DNA of 25,152 nt from Gammaproteobacteria bacterium (GCA_028293725.1 JAQGOE010000171.1:1-25152); one strand, 5' to 3'. Counted from the first letter of the stretch, positions 1-7,822 are shown. Numbers and translations: made by a program. Notes: a model not told the origin generated them from the letters alone.

Positions 1-53
1 ATCAAGTTGAACATCAACAACAGCTCTGGCTTAGCCGGAGAGGAGCGGGAAAT

Positions 54-353
54 ATGAAGAGTTTTACCTCCAGGTCGGCGCTTGCCTTGGCCGCATTGAC
101 CCTCTTTATAGGAGGGTGCGTGGCACCTGAACACCGCATGAATGTCGCGGCCTCGCGAGATGACACCCGACGAACCGATTTCGAGCACTGCCGGGCGGAG
201 GGTCGCACCGATTGCGACGCAATTCTCAACGCCCCGGTAAATTCCAACACACCACCCGGTGGGAGCTCCGTCCGCGAGCAGGAGCGGCGTGCGGCCTATG
301 ATCGTTGTGTGGACAGGGGCGGCGCCGACTGTGACGACTTACTGCACCGGTGA
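54..353 (+). CDS. small lipoprotein with two CX7C repeats
   Basis: Predicted 99-residue outer-membrane or periplasmic lipoprotein. The N-terminus has a Lys/Arg start, a hydrophobic stretch and a lipobox ending at Cys22 (FIGGC), so signal peptidase II processing is expected. The mature part holds two similar units of about 16 residues, near residues 43-58 and 82-97. Each has the pattern aromatic-acidic-x-Cys-x7-Cys-Asp, ending in a hydrophobic Leu pair (Cys46/Cys54 and Cys85/Cys93). A GGAG-type ribosome binding site precedes the ATG. A strong hairpin follows the stop. I do not recognise the family. Paired cysteines in an exported protein suggest disulfides, which is inference. The ORF is supported by the signal peptide, the RBS and the terminator-like hairpin. 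Confidence 0.75.
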   Translation: MKSFTSRSALALAALTLFIGGCVAPEHRMNVAASRDDTRRTDFEHCRAEGRTDCDAILNAPVNSNTPPGGSSVREQERRAAYDRCVDRGGADCDDLLHR

Positions 354-374
354 GTGTAGGCAATCGCAACTGAA

Positions 375-403
375 GTAAGGCCCGGCTTCAAGTCGGGCCT
401 TAC
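375..403. terminator. bidirectional hairpin between convergent genes
   Basis: GTAAGGCCCG at 375-384 pairs perfectly with CGGGCCTTAC at 394-403 around a 9-nt loop, and a G-U pair can extend the stem. It lies between the stop of the lipoprotein gene and the stop of the opposing LysE-type gene. There is no clear U-tract on the plus strand. A bidirectional terminator is the simplest reading. Confidence 0.65.
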
Positions 404-416
404 GACCTGACCGGCC

Positions 417-1064
417 TCAGGCTGCGTCTCTCACACCCTCGACAATGAGCCGCAGACCCAACGCGCCAAGAACGCAAGCGGATAGCCGGTCAATGCCCGT
501 CTTGGCGCCCAGATAGACACGACGCGGGGCAGCGGATGACATCGCCATCGCGACGAAGGTGTACCAACTCGTTTCGATCAACAGATCGATGAGCGGAATT
601 GCGATGTACATCCAGGCCGGTACGCGAGTTGGCAGCAGCGCTGCAAAGATCCCACTGATGACCAGTAATGTCTTCGGGTTGCTGAGCTGAGTGCCAAGGG
701 CGAGCCAGAAGCTTCGCATGACTTTTGCAGCAGGTGCGTGCACGCTCTGAGCCGATGCGGGCGAGGACGACGGAACCTTGGCACCTTGCCAGACGCGCCA
801 CGCGAGGTAGCACAGATAGGCTCCGCCCAACAGCTTGAAGCCGATATATAACCACTCTGCCTCACCGAGGACTGCCCGCACACCAATCAGGGCCAGAAGA
901 CACACCGCCGATGCCCCCATTCCCATGCCGGCCGCCGCGGCGACACCGGCGCGACGGGATACGGCAACCGCGGTTCGCGTGACGAAAAGGAACGAGGGCC
1001 CGGGGCTTATCGCGCCTAAGACGAGGGCACCCAGAATGCTGAGCAACGAGACTATCGGATCCAT
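417..1064 (-). CDS. LysE/RhtB-family amino-acid exporter
   Basis: A 215-residue inner-membrane protein of the LysE/RhtB translocator family, which exports amino acids or related small metabolites. Visible features are the N-terminal hydrophobic segment followed by the family's GAISPGPSF-type motif at about residues 17-25. There are about six hydrophobic segments in all, and the usual small-residue-rich second helix (AGVAAAAGMGMGA). Length is normal for the family (about 205-215). The ATG at 1064 has a GAGG ribosome binding site about 8 nt upstream. The substrate cannot be told from sequence. The gene is transcribed away from the kelch gene and towards the lipoprotein gene, with a hairpin at its end. 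Confidence 0.9.
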   Translation of the reverse strand: MDPIVSLLSILGALVLGAISPGPSFLFVTRTAVAVSRRAGVAAAAGMGMGASAVCLLALIGVRAVLGEAEWLYIGFKLLGGAYLCYLAWRVWQGAKVPSSSPASAQSVHAPAAKVMRSFWLALGTQLSNPKTLLVISGIFAALLPTRVPAWMYIAIPLIDLLIETSWYTFVAMAMSSAAPRRVYLGAKTGIDRLSACVLGALGLRLIVEGVRDAA

Positions 1065-1293
1065 TTCATCAACCTCATTTTGAGCGGGCGCTGATCACTG
1101 GATCACCTGCCGCCGCCTCAGTATGCATGCTGAGCTGAAGCTTGGCACCCGCCAAAGTGCGTGGCACCTCGGCTCATAACGATTTCCTAACAACCCGGTC
1201 GCACCGCGGCGCTGTTGCGCCGGGACGTGCGAAGGAGAACTATGCTGCCGTCCGCGAGGACAACCCGAATAACACAATCAGGGAGATTAACCA

Positions 1294-2955
1294 ATGATCG
1301 CAAGAAACAGATCAAAACGGGAGCGTATTTTCAAGGTTGATCGGAGCGACGGAGGCTGTCGGGCCAGGTCGCTGCAGGCCCTCATCGCGGCGACGCTGCT
1401 CGGCACTCCGCTCGTCGCCTCGGCTGGCACCTGGCAAACACTGAAGAATCCCCCGCCCATACCAGAAATCTTCGACCCATCCGGAACCGACTTCGGCCCC
1501 GGCGGGGCCACGGCGCCCTTGCTGCTGACCGATGGCGGCGTGCTGATCCAGAACGCCGGGCCTTTCGGCGAGGATGCGAAGGTCTTCAAGCTGACTCCCG
1601 ACATTCACGGCAGCTACGTGAATGGAACATGGACGCAACTCGCGTCAAAACCCTTTATCAGTTACGCGGCGGCACAGGCCGTTCTGGCCGACGGTCGGGT
1701 AATCATCGAGGGCGGCGAATATTCCAACTACGAATATGACTTCCTGCTGACGAATCAGGGAGCGATCTACGATCCCGTCGCCAACACCTGGAAGTCGGTG
1801 CCGCCACCCCTGTTCTTCGCGGACCTCTATCCACCCAGGGCCACGTTCGCCCCGCACCCGATCGGTGACTCCGCCAGCGTCGTGTTGCCGGACGGAACCT
1901 TCATGCTGGCTGACAAGATGAGCCATCAGGCCGGGCTGCTGAACCCGAAAACGCTGACGTGGACCGAAACCGGTACCAGCACGAAGAGCGACCTGAATGA
2001 CGAGGAAGGTTTGACACTGCTGCCAGACGGCAACGTTCTGACCATAGATTGCTACACCGATTTTCACTTCGGCCTCGTGCCCAGCTACCCCGCCAACCCC
2101 ACCAACTCCGAAATCTACGACACGGTGACAGGTCAGTGGTCCAGTGCTGGCAGCACCATCCACACGCTGACCGATCCGATTCTGTCCGAGATGGGCTCGG
2201 CAATGTTGCGACCTGACGGCACCGTCTTTGCCCTGGGCAGTTCGGGAAACTCATCGATCTACAACACTCACAGTCATCACTGGTCTGTGGGGCCGACGCT
2301 GCCCATTAGTCCACTTGGTTTTCAGTACACCGCGCAGGACGCGCCGGGTGCGCTCCTGCCGAATGGCCACGTGCTGGTCGCTGCGAGCGGTGGCGCCGCA
2401 AACGGCGGTTACTCGAACCCGCCGGTCGCGTTTTTCGAATTCGACGGCCACAGGTTCATCCCGGAGCCCACGATTCCGAACACCGCGAACGACGTCTCCG
2501 GCTCAATCAACCTCCTCGTGTTGCCAACAGGGCAGGTACTCTCGGTCGACGGCACCCTCGATGTCGAAATCTACACACCCGACAGGGTCCACGAGGACGA
2601 CGAAATGGAGCACGACTTCGAGTGGGAGCCCGTCATCACCTCAGCGCCAAAACTTTTGCGGCCTGGTGAGTCCTACCGACTGGAGGGCATTCGCCTCAAC
2701 GGCATGTCACAGGGAAGCGTGTTCGGCGACGAGGATCAGGACGCAACCAACTACCCGCTCGTGCGCCTCATCAATCTCGCCACGCACCACGTGTTCTACA
2801 GTCGTACCCACGATCACAGCAGCATGGCGGTGGCCTCGGATAGGGTTTCGTCGACCCATTTCGACGTTCCCGCCAAACTGGAACGCGGCCTCAGTCGTCT
2901 CGAGGTGGTCGCGAATGGAATCGCCTCACGACCGGTGATCGTCTACGTGAAATGA
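1294..2955 (+). CDS. secreted kelch / galactose-oxidase-like beta-propeller protein
   Basis: A 553-residue exported protein. A long signal sequence ends near residue 44 (VASA). About seven kelch-type blades follow, each opening with a (D/N)G-x-(V/F)-hydrophobic strand (DGRVIIEGG, DGNVLTIDC, DGTVFALGS, NGHVLVAAS) and most ending in a Trp-containing strand. From about residue 450 there is a C-terminal Ig-like E-set domain of the galactose-oxidase type, with the THDHSS segment. Galactose oxidase uses a Cys-Tyr cofactor plus Tyr and two His as copper ligands. Only the C-terminal His (RTHDH) has an obvious counterpart. The Tyr-His pair appears to be Ser-Gly before SINLLVLPTGQ, and the mature part has one Cys. 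A non-catalytic, binding-type propeller is my inference. An AGGGAG ribosome binding site precedes the ATG. A strong hairpin follows the stop. Confidence 0.88.
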   Translation: MIARNRSKRERIFKVDRSDGGCRARSLQALIAATLLGTPLVASAGTWQTLKNPPPIPEIFDPSGTDFGPGGATAPLLLTDGGVLIQNAGPFGEDAKVFKLTPDIHGSYVNGTWTQLASKPFISYAAAQAVLADGRVIIEGGEYSNYEYDFLLTNQGAIYDPVANTWKSVPPPLFFADLYPPRATFAPHPIGDSASVVLPDGTFMLADKMSHQAGLLNPKTLTWTETGTSTKSDLNDEEGLTLLPDGNVLTIDCYTDFHFGLVPSYPANPTNSEIYDTVTGQWSSAGSTIHTLTDPILSEMGSAMLRPDGTVFALGSSGNSSIYNTHSHHWSVGPTLPISPLGFQYTAQDAPGALLPNGHVLVAASGGAANGGYSNPPVAFFEFDGHRFIPEPTIPNTANDVSGSINLLVLPTGQVLSVDGTLDVEIYTPDRVHEDDEMEHDFEWEPVITSAPKLLRPGESYRLEGIRLNGMSQGSVFGDEDQDATNYPLVRLINLATHHVFYSRTHDHSSMAVASDRVSSTHFDVPAKLERGLSRLEVVANGIASRPVIVYVK

Positions 2956-2962
2956 CAGGCGC

Positions 2963-2997
2963 CGCCAGCACCGCACACACTACGTGCGGTGCTGGCA
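2963..2997 (+). terminator. 12-bp perfect hairpin after the kelch gene
   Basis: GCCAGCACCGCA (2964-2975) pairs perfectly with TGCGGTGCTGGC (2985-2996) around a 9-nt loop, starting 8 nt after the kelch stop codon. A modest T-rich stretch (CATTTATCTCTTT) follows. It probably terminates the kelch transcript. It also marks the exact point where homology to an acyltransferase C-terminus begins. Confidence 0.65.
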
Positions 2998-3217
2998 CGG
3001 CATTTATCTCTTTCACTGCATCGCCCTGTGGGTCGGCTGCACGGTACTGACAGGTTTGACGGAACCGTTGCAATGGTCGGCAGCCGTGGCTCTTACGGCT
3101 GTCATGTCGGTCGCCAGCGACCGTTTTCTGGAGAAGCCTGCCATCGACCTCGGCGCGCGACTCGCCGAGAAATGGGATGACCGACTGCAGCTCAGGCCAA
3201 TTCCGCCTCGACAATAG
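2984..3217 (+). pseudogene. C-terminal remnant of an acyltransferase-3 (OafA/YrhL-type) gene
   Basis: The frame reads 77 residues that look like the last two membrane segments and tail of an acyltransferase-3 protein. It has a GIYLFHCIAL-type segment (compare SLYLLH in the intact gene at 16145-17326), a hydrophobic helix, then FLEKPA followed by a basic/acidic tail. FLEKPA is also found near the C-terminus of the intact copy. Family members are usually 350-400 residues, so about 80% of the N-terminus is missing. The GTG at its start lies in the loop and arm of the kelch terminator hairpin and has no ribosome binding site of its own. Its 3' end overlaps the 3' end of the opposing methyltransferase gene by about 25 bp. 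I read it as a decayed fragment, not a functional gene. Confidence 0.6.
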
Positions 3218-4190
3218 ACGACGAAGCCAACGTTGGAATGACACGCGTCAGCCGAAACCCGGCTCGCGACAGCATCGATTCCCACTCCGTCCGCGTGCGC
3301 TCGCGTCCCGTGGTCATGACGAGCATCTCGATATCGAGATCCAGGATGAAGTTCTCGCGAGCCGTGGGCTCAACGACTCCTTCGATGAGCAGCAACTTCG
3401 CTCCGCGTGGGGCGCCCGCCTGCAAATTCCTGAGAATGGCAATGGATTCTGCATCGGACCAGTCGTGTAACACCGTCATCATCATGTAGGCGTCGCATGG
3501 CGGGATAGGATCTTTGAAGAAGTCGCCACCCACATAGCTGACGCGCGGCATATTGGTCTCGCGAGCTCGCGCGATTGCGTGAGGGAGGTCGAACAGAACG
3601 CCGCGCGCTTGCGGCGCTTTGGCCAACACCGCGTACAGCAAGTGCCCGAGACCACCACCGATGTCGCCGATCGTCTTGAAGGCGCCAAAGTCATAGGCCT
3701 CAATGACCGAACCGATCTGCACGGCGGACTTACCGGCCATGGCCTCGTGGAAAAGTTGCGCCTCCTCGGGATGTTCAGTGAGGTATGGGAAGAGTCCGCC
3801 CTGGGTGACCTGTGCAATAGGGGGCTGGCCGGTGCGCAATGCAGAGTCGAGCTCCCGGTACGCGTCCCAATGAACCTTCAAGCCCATCATGCGGGCCAGA
3901 GAACGCAGGGAGCCGGGCACGCCGGTACGGAGCATGCGCGAGGACTCGTTGTGGGCAAAACGTTCGCCGTCATGCTTGAAGATCCCGTGGTTGGCGAGTG
4001 CGCGCAGAATGCGATGTAGCACGTCTGGAAGCACTCCGAGGGAGCGCGCCAGCGCCTCCGCGGTCTGGGGTTCATCGCCCAATACATCGGCCACGCCGAG
4101 ATCCGCGGCGACGTGCAGGCAGCGGGATGTCCAGTAAGCGCTGGCGAGCTGCAGAACTGGCGCCGCCGGGTGTGGTGACTCTTCGTTCAT
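3192..4190 (-). CDS. SAM-dependent O-methyltransferase (acetylserotonin/hydroxyneurosporene type)
   Basis: A 332-residue class I methyltransferase of the plant-COMT/CrtF-like family, which methylates hydroxyl groups on small, often aromatic, molecules. Residues 10-100 form the N-terminal winged-helix dimerisation domain. The SAM-binding glycine loop DIGGGLGHLL is at about 176-185, and the acidic FDLPHA segment follows at about 200. VLHDWSD at about 240-246 carries the family's catalytic-base His (His242). The ATG has an AAGGAG ribosome binding site that overlaps the stop of the upstream MFS gene, with 12 bp between the two genes. The two are therefore almost certainly co-transcribed. The substrate is unknown. 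A pump-plus-methyltransferase pair suggests modification and transport of one small molecule, which is inference. Confidence 0.9.
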   Translation of the reverse strand: MNEESPHPAAPVLQLASAYWTSRCLHVAADLGVADVLGDEPQTAEALARSLGVLPDVLHRILRALANHGIFKHDGERFAHNESSRMLRTGVPGSLRSLARMMGLKVHWDAYRELDSALRTGQPPIAQVTQGGLFPYLTEHPEEAQLFHEAMAGKSAVQIGSVIEAYDFGAFKTIGDIGGGLGHLLYAVLAKAPQARGVLFDLPHAIARARETNMPRVSYVGGDFFKDPIPPCDAYMMMTVLHDWSDAESIAILRNLQAGAPRGAKLLLIEGVVEPTARENFILDLDIEMLVMTTGRERTRTEWESMLSRAGFRLTRVIPTLASSSIVEAELA

Positions 4191-4202
4191 TTATGTTCTC
4201 CT

Positions 4203-5465
4203 TCAGCCGCCTTCCGGGACACTGTCCAGTTCGGACACGGAACCGCCTCGGGACGCTCTTCGCGGCGCTGTCTCGCGCAGAAATAGCGAGAGCACCAGAC
4301 CCACGATCTGTCCGCACAGGGCAAAGTAGAGCGTGTATTGAATCCCGGAGTGCTGCGCAATCGCTCCCGCAATCGAGGGCGCAATGCCGCCGCCGAAGAT
4401 CTCACCTGCCCCAATGACGAGGCCCGCAGCCGAAGCGATCAGACCCACAGGGGCCGCTTCCGCCGGAATAGGGCCGGCGAGAATGGCCAGCGCGCCGAAA
4501 TTGAACATCGCGGCGACAAACAGCAGCCCGAACAACATCGGCAAATTGGCGCCGCCCGTGTGAATGAAGAGCCACAGGAACACGGCGGCGACAATGAACG
4601 ACAGCATGGTTGTCGTCCGACGCCCAATGAAATCCGACACGGTCAGCAGGCCGAACTGACCCAGCGCGCCGCCAAACCCGATTGCCGACGTGACGACGCC
4701 CATCTGCGGCCCCGTCAGCTTGAGGTAATCCACGAGGTAGTTGGGCATCACGGCGGACAGAACGAACACGCCGGTCATTGCGCACAGAAGCGTGACCATC
4801 GAGAGTGGCACGTTCCGGTGTCTGAATAACCGGGACATCGGCGCACGCGTGGGCGCATGCCCGGCGGCGTGCGCCGTGCTTGCTGCAGGCTCGCGGATGA
4901 CAAACCACAGCGCTACCGCCACGACGAGCCCTGGAATACCAACCAACCAGAACACCTTGCGCCAAGTCGTGAATTGCAGGAGCTGCGTGGCGAGAATCGG
5001 ACCGATGGCGCCACCAAACAGCGAGATAGTGCATTGGAAGATGCCGTTATTCATGCCGCGTCGTGTTGGATGAGACGCTTCGATCGCCACAGCGACGCCG
5101 GTCGGTGCCACCGCACCCTCGGCGGCACCCATGATGGCACGCATAAACAGCAAGCTCATGAGCCCCGTCGCCATACCGCTGAACACGGACAGCAGCGAGA
5201 ACAGCACCACGGCGGGAACCAACACCTTGCGACGTCCGAGCCGGTCGGACAGGCCGCCGATGACAACAGCGGAAACTCCCCAGGCGATGCCGAGCGCACC
5301 CACGAGGTTGCCGAGATCCTGATAGTTCAGCGCCAGATCCTTCATCATCGCCGGAAACAGCGGCGGGAGGATGAACCGATCGAGGCCGACCAACCCAAAT
5401 GCCAGACTGAGTGTCAGAACCGCCTTCCACTCGTACGAAGAATCCCAACTCTTTGCAGTCGACAC
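4203..5465 (-). CDS. MFS transporter
   Basis: A 420-residue inner-membrane transporter with about 12 hydrophobic segments. The first cytoplasmic loop carries the MFS signature GGLSDRLGRRKVL (about residues 71-83), and a related GRRTT loop sits in the second half. A GAAEGAVAP segment in helix 4 is reminiscent of anion:cation and aromatic-acid symporters, but the substrate cannot be fixed. The start is GTG (5465) with an AGAGGGGG ribosome binding site 6-7 nt upstream. It heads a two-gene operon with the O-methyltransferase and is divergent from the aldo/keto reductase, with about 160 bp shared between them. Confidence 0.9.
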   Translation of the reverse strand: MSTAKSWDSSYEWKAVLTLSLAFGLVGLDRFILPPLFPAMMKDLALNYQDLGNLVGALGIAWGVSAVVIGGLSDRLGRRKVLVPAVVLFSLLSVFSGMATGLMSLLFMRAIMGAAEGAVAPTGVAVAIEASHPTRRGMNNGIFQCTISLFGGAIGPILATQLLQFTTWRKVFWLVGIPGLVVAVALWFVIREPAASTAHAAGHAPTRAPMSRLFRHRNVPLSMVTLLCAMTGVFVLSAVMPNYLVDYLKLTGPQMGVVTSAIGFGGALGQFGLLTVSDFIGRRTTTMLSFIVAAVFLWLFIHTGGANLPMLFGLLFVAAMFNFGALAILAGPIPAEAAPVGLIASAAGLVIGAGEIFGGGIAPSIAGAIAQHSGIQYTLYFALCGQIVGLVLSLFLRETAPRRASRGGSVSELDSVPEGG

Positions 5466-5616
5466 GGCACCCCCTCTTTTTCACACGCGCCAGGTGTGGA
5501 TCTGAACGCGCTACATTGGCGCGAATTCAATTCTTGCTTCGCATCATGAGCCCCCTCCCCATGGCGGTCAACGCCCTGTGTTGAGCGGATGCCGCAGCAT
5601 GGTCACCCAAGTCGGG

Positions 5617-5622
5617 TACAAT
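5617..5622 (+). promoter_or_regulatory. candidate -10 box (TACAAT) for the aldo/keto reductase
   Basis: TACAAT lies 7 bp upstream of the ATG at 5629 and resembles a sigma-70 -10 box. Transcription would then begin at or next to the start codon, giving a leaderless message. No convincing -35 is seen. Confidence 0.3.
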
Positions 5623-5628
5623 CAACAG

Positions 5629-6483
5629 ATGGACGCTTTCGTGACCTCCACCGCGGACGTGCGCAGCCCGAGAATCCTCTACGGCACCGCCTGGAAGAAA
5701 GAGGACACAGAGAGCCTCGTCCGGACAGCGATCCTGCAGGGATTTCGCGGCATCGACACCGCGTGCCAGCCCAAGCATTACCACGAGCCGGGCGTCGGTG
5801 CGGGAGTGGCATCCTTTCTGGATGAGAAGGCGCCGAACGGCAAGCTCGCGCGCGGAGATCTGTACCTGCAGACCAAGTTCACGCCGCTGTCGGGCCAGGA
5901 CCCCGCGCGAATTCCGTATGACCCGAAGGCTCCGCTCGCCGAACAGGTCAGGCAGTCGTTCGCCGTCTCTCTGCGGAATCTAAGGACGGACTATCTGGAC
6001 TGCCTCGTCCTGCATTCACCCCTACCGAACGCGAGACAAAGCCTGGAAGTGTGGCAAACGATGGAGTCGCTGGTGGACGCTCGCGGCGTGCGGCAGCTCG
6101 GCATCAGCAACTGTTATCAGCTCGAGCAGTTGCGGACGTTGTGCGATTCGGCGCGTTTCAAACCCGCCGTTGTCCAGAATCGTTTCTACGCGGATACCGG
6201 ATACGATCGCGGCATTCGAGCATTCTGCCGCCAGAATGGCATTATCTATCAGAGCTTCTGGACATTGAGCGCCAATCCGCACCTGCTCGCTCATCGGACC
6301 GTACGGGAGCTGGCTTCCAAGCACGGCCGCACGCCGGCGCAGATCCTGTTTCGATACCTGACACAGAGCGACATTGTGCCACTGACCGGAACTCGCTCCG
6401 AGACGCACATGCGCGCGGACCTGGCGATTTTCGAATTCGAACTGGCGGACTTTGAGCGGGAAGCGATGGACGCGCTACTCTGA
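5629..6483 (+). CDS. aldo/keto reductase
   Basis: An NADPH-type aldo/keto reductase of 284 residues from the ATG at 5629. The frame stays open up to a GTG at 5578, but those 17 extra residues look non-conserved. The catalytic tetrad is visible: Asp in GIDTACQ, Tyr in KHYHEPGVG, Lys in QTKFTPL and His in LVLHSPL. Later come the GISNCY strand, QNRFY, and the C-terminal cofactor region ending in VPLTGTRSETHM. It reduces carbonyl substrates, and the physiological one is unknown. The family's DTACxPKHY variant is typical of bacterial and fungal xylose-reductase-like proteins. It is divergent from the MFS/O-methyltransferase operon, so a shared pathway is possible but unproven. No Shine-Dalgarno is evident before 5629. 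Confidence 0.88.
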   Translation: MDAFVTSTADVRSPRILYGTAWKKEDTESLVRTAILQGFRGIDTACQPKHYHEPGVGAGVASFLDEKAPNGKLARGDLYLQTKFTPLSGQDPARIPYDPKAPLAEQVRQSFAVSLRNLRTDYLDCLVLHSPLPNARQSLEVWQTMESLVDARGVRQLGISNCYQLEQLRTLCDSARFKPAVVQNRFYADTGYDRGIRAFCRQNGIIYQSFWTLSANPHLLAHRTVRELASKHGRTPAQILFRYLTQSDIVPLTGTRSETHMRADLAIFEFELADFEREAMDALL

Positions 6484-6500
6484 CCTCACCCACGATCGCC

Positions 6501-7004
6501 CTAGTTCACTCGAACCATGTTGGCACGCTCCTGCTCGGTCGTCTGCGAAACCAGGACCACCAGCACTCCCTTGCCTTGACGAATGACCTGGGTCTGGGAG
6601 CCCGTGAGAGGCTGGTCGATCTTGTCCGGCGTCAGATTGAACATGGCTCCCGTGAGCGGATCTACGATCAGCATGCCGATCACACCACCGAATGCCAGAT
6701 TGCCGAAGTACCAACCGCTCACCGAGGAATCGAGGTTGACCACCGCGGGCGCATGCCCTGGCAACTCAAACTCCAACCGGTAGTTCTGCGCCTTGAAATA
6801 ACCGTACTTCACGGGCAGCTGCGCGACAAACGGAGTCGTGTTCGTCTGCACGAGCGTATTGGAGCGGTCGTAGATGGAAACCTTCGCCCCCGGAGGCGAA
6901 GACGTGATTGGAATGGCTCTCGGCCCACTATGGACGATGGTCGCGCAGCCGCTAAGCGCAGTGCAGACCCCAAACACTACCGCTACGGTGATTTCCTTGA
7001 GCAT
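6501..7004 (-). CDS. lipoprotein with PEGA-like domain
   Basis: A 167-residue lipoprotein. The signal sequence ends in the lipobox ALSGC (Cys20). Residues 30-95 read like a PEGA-type beta domain: SSPPGAKVSIYDR at the start, a TTPF turn, and a Leu-Glu-Phe strand followed by GHAP. A hydrophobic Gly-rich segment (WYFGNLAFGGVIGMLIVDPLTGAMF, about 98-122, with its first half described here as a possible membrane-associated hairpin) follows. The last 40 residues are a beta-rich tail. A GGGAG ribosome binding site lies 5-6 nt before the ATG. PEGA domains are common in surface and S-layer-associated proteins, and this short one has no known reaction. It lies downstream of and parallel to the beta-barrel gene, 170 bp away. 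Confidence 0.78.
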   Translation of the reverse strand: MLKEITVAVVFGVCTALSGCATIVHSGPRAIPITSSPPGAKVSIYDRSNTLVQTNTTPFVAQLPVKYGYFKAQNYRLEFELPGHAPAVVNLDSSVSGWYFGNLAFGGVIGMLIVDPLTGAMFNLTPDKIDQPLTGSQTQVIRQGKGVLVVLVSQTTEQERANMVRVN

Positions 7005-7036
7005 CGCAACTCCCTGACTCGATACCGTTTATAGAG

Positions 7037-7056
7037 CGGGCGTGCACTGACGCCCG
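7037..7056 (-). terminator. hairpin between beta-barrel and lipoprotein genes
   Basis: CGGGCGT (7037-7043) and ACGCCCG (7050-7056) form a 7-bp perfect stem with a 6-nt loop, downstream of the beta-barrel gene on the minus strand. It lacks a U-tract. A TATAAA sequence just past it on the minus strand could serve as a -10 box for the lipoprotein gene. Confidence 0.4.
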
Positions 7057-7174
7057 TCCGAGCGTATCTACGCGCGGCTTTGGGCACTCTAAGGGAACCA
7101 ACGCCAAACGGCCAAGCTCAGGATAGCGATTCTGAGGAATGCGTCGAAAAAGCGCCCGCACCCTCCCCGGTCTC

Positions 7175-7822
7175 TCAGAACCGACACCCAATCCCGAACG
7201 CCGCCACGTTGATATTGGCAGCGCCGGTAGTCTCCGCGTCACCAACCCCGTCGTAGTGGTCGAATTCAAATTTTATGTGCCAACTCTCATTGAATGCATA
7301 GCGAAAGCCCAGGCCCGCCACAGGCGCTGGAGTGCTTGCCGTCATCCGGGTATTGAGCTTAGTCGGGCCGTCGGTCGCAGCGACCGACAAATCCGCGTGC
7401 GCAAACAGGTAACCCAACTTGAGAAACGCCTCCAGGTTACCGACCTGGACCGCCCCGACTAACCCCAGCGTAGGACCCTTGGATGCGAACCCGACCGTCC
7501 CGTGAGCGTTACCGGCACCCGATGCACCCGGCACATCCGAAGCAGGAACTGATCCTCTCCCAAGACTGACATAGCCCGCTTCAGCACCAAAGTAAGGGAT
7601 GAACCGGTATCCAACATTAAGGCCCCAGGACGTATCTTTGATACGCGGATCAACCGCGCTCAAAGTGACGGCCGGAAACTTAACTTCGGTCGCGTAGGAA
7701 TAGGCGGCGACCCCCAGGTCAAAGTCACCGTAGAAGCCAGAGCTGTCCGCATATGCAGAAGTCGCCGCGACAATGACCAGAATGCCAAATACAACACGCC
7801 CAAGTGAGTTTACCGCCATCAT
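7175..7822 (-). CDS. outer-membrane beta-barrel protein (OmpA/OmpW-like)
   Basis: About 215 residues. A signal peptide ends at TSAYA/D, and alternating amphipathic strands then run to the end. Aromatic strand ends are visible (GFYGDFDLGVAAYSY, WGLNVGYRFIPYFGAEAGY, LEAFLKLGYLF, WHIKFEFDHY). The protein finishes with a C-terminal Phe after IGCRF, the BAM recognition signature of outer-membrane barrels. Eight strands fit the length. The start is ambiguous: GTG 7825, ATG 7822 and ATG 7819 lie in a row without a clear Shine-Dalgarno, and I chose ATG 7822. Function beyond a small barrel of the OMP_b-brl/OmpW type cannot be told. Confidence 0.85.
   Translation of the reverse strand: MMAVNSLGRVVFGILVIVAATSAYADSSGFYGDFDLGVAAYSYATEVKFPAVTLSAVDPRIKDTSWGLNVGYRFIPYFGAEAGYVSLGRGSVPASDVPGASGAGNAHGTVGFASKGPTLGLVGAVQVGNLEAFLKLGYLFAHADLSVAATDGPTKLNTRMTASTPAPVAGLGFRYAFNESWHIKFEFDHYDGVGDAETTGAANINVAAFGIGCRF

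Noticed and set aside
2228..2938. 236-residue open frame inside the kelch gene, plus strand
   Set aside because: Its translation is Arg/Ser/Thr-rich with no domain, and it lies wholly within the kelch coding region in another frame. It is a high-GC shadow.
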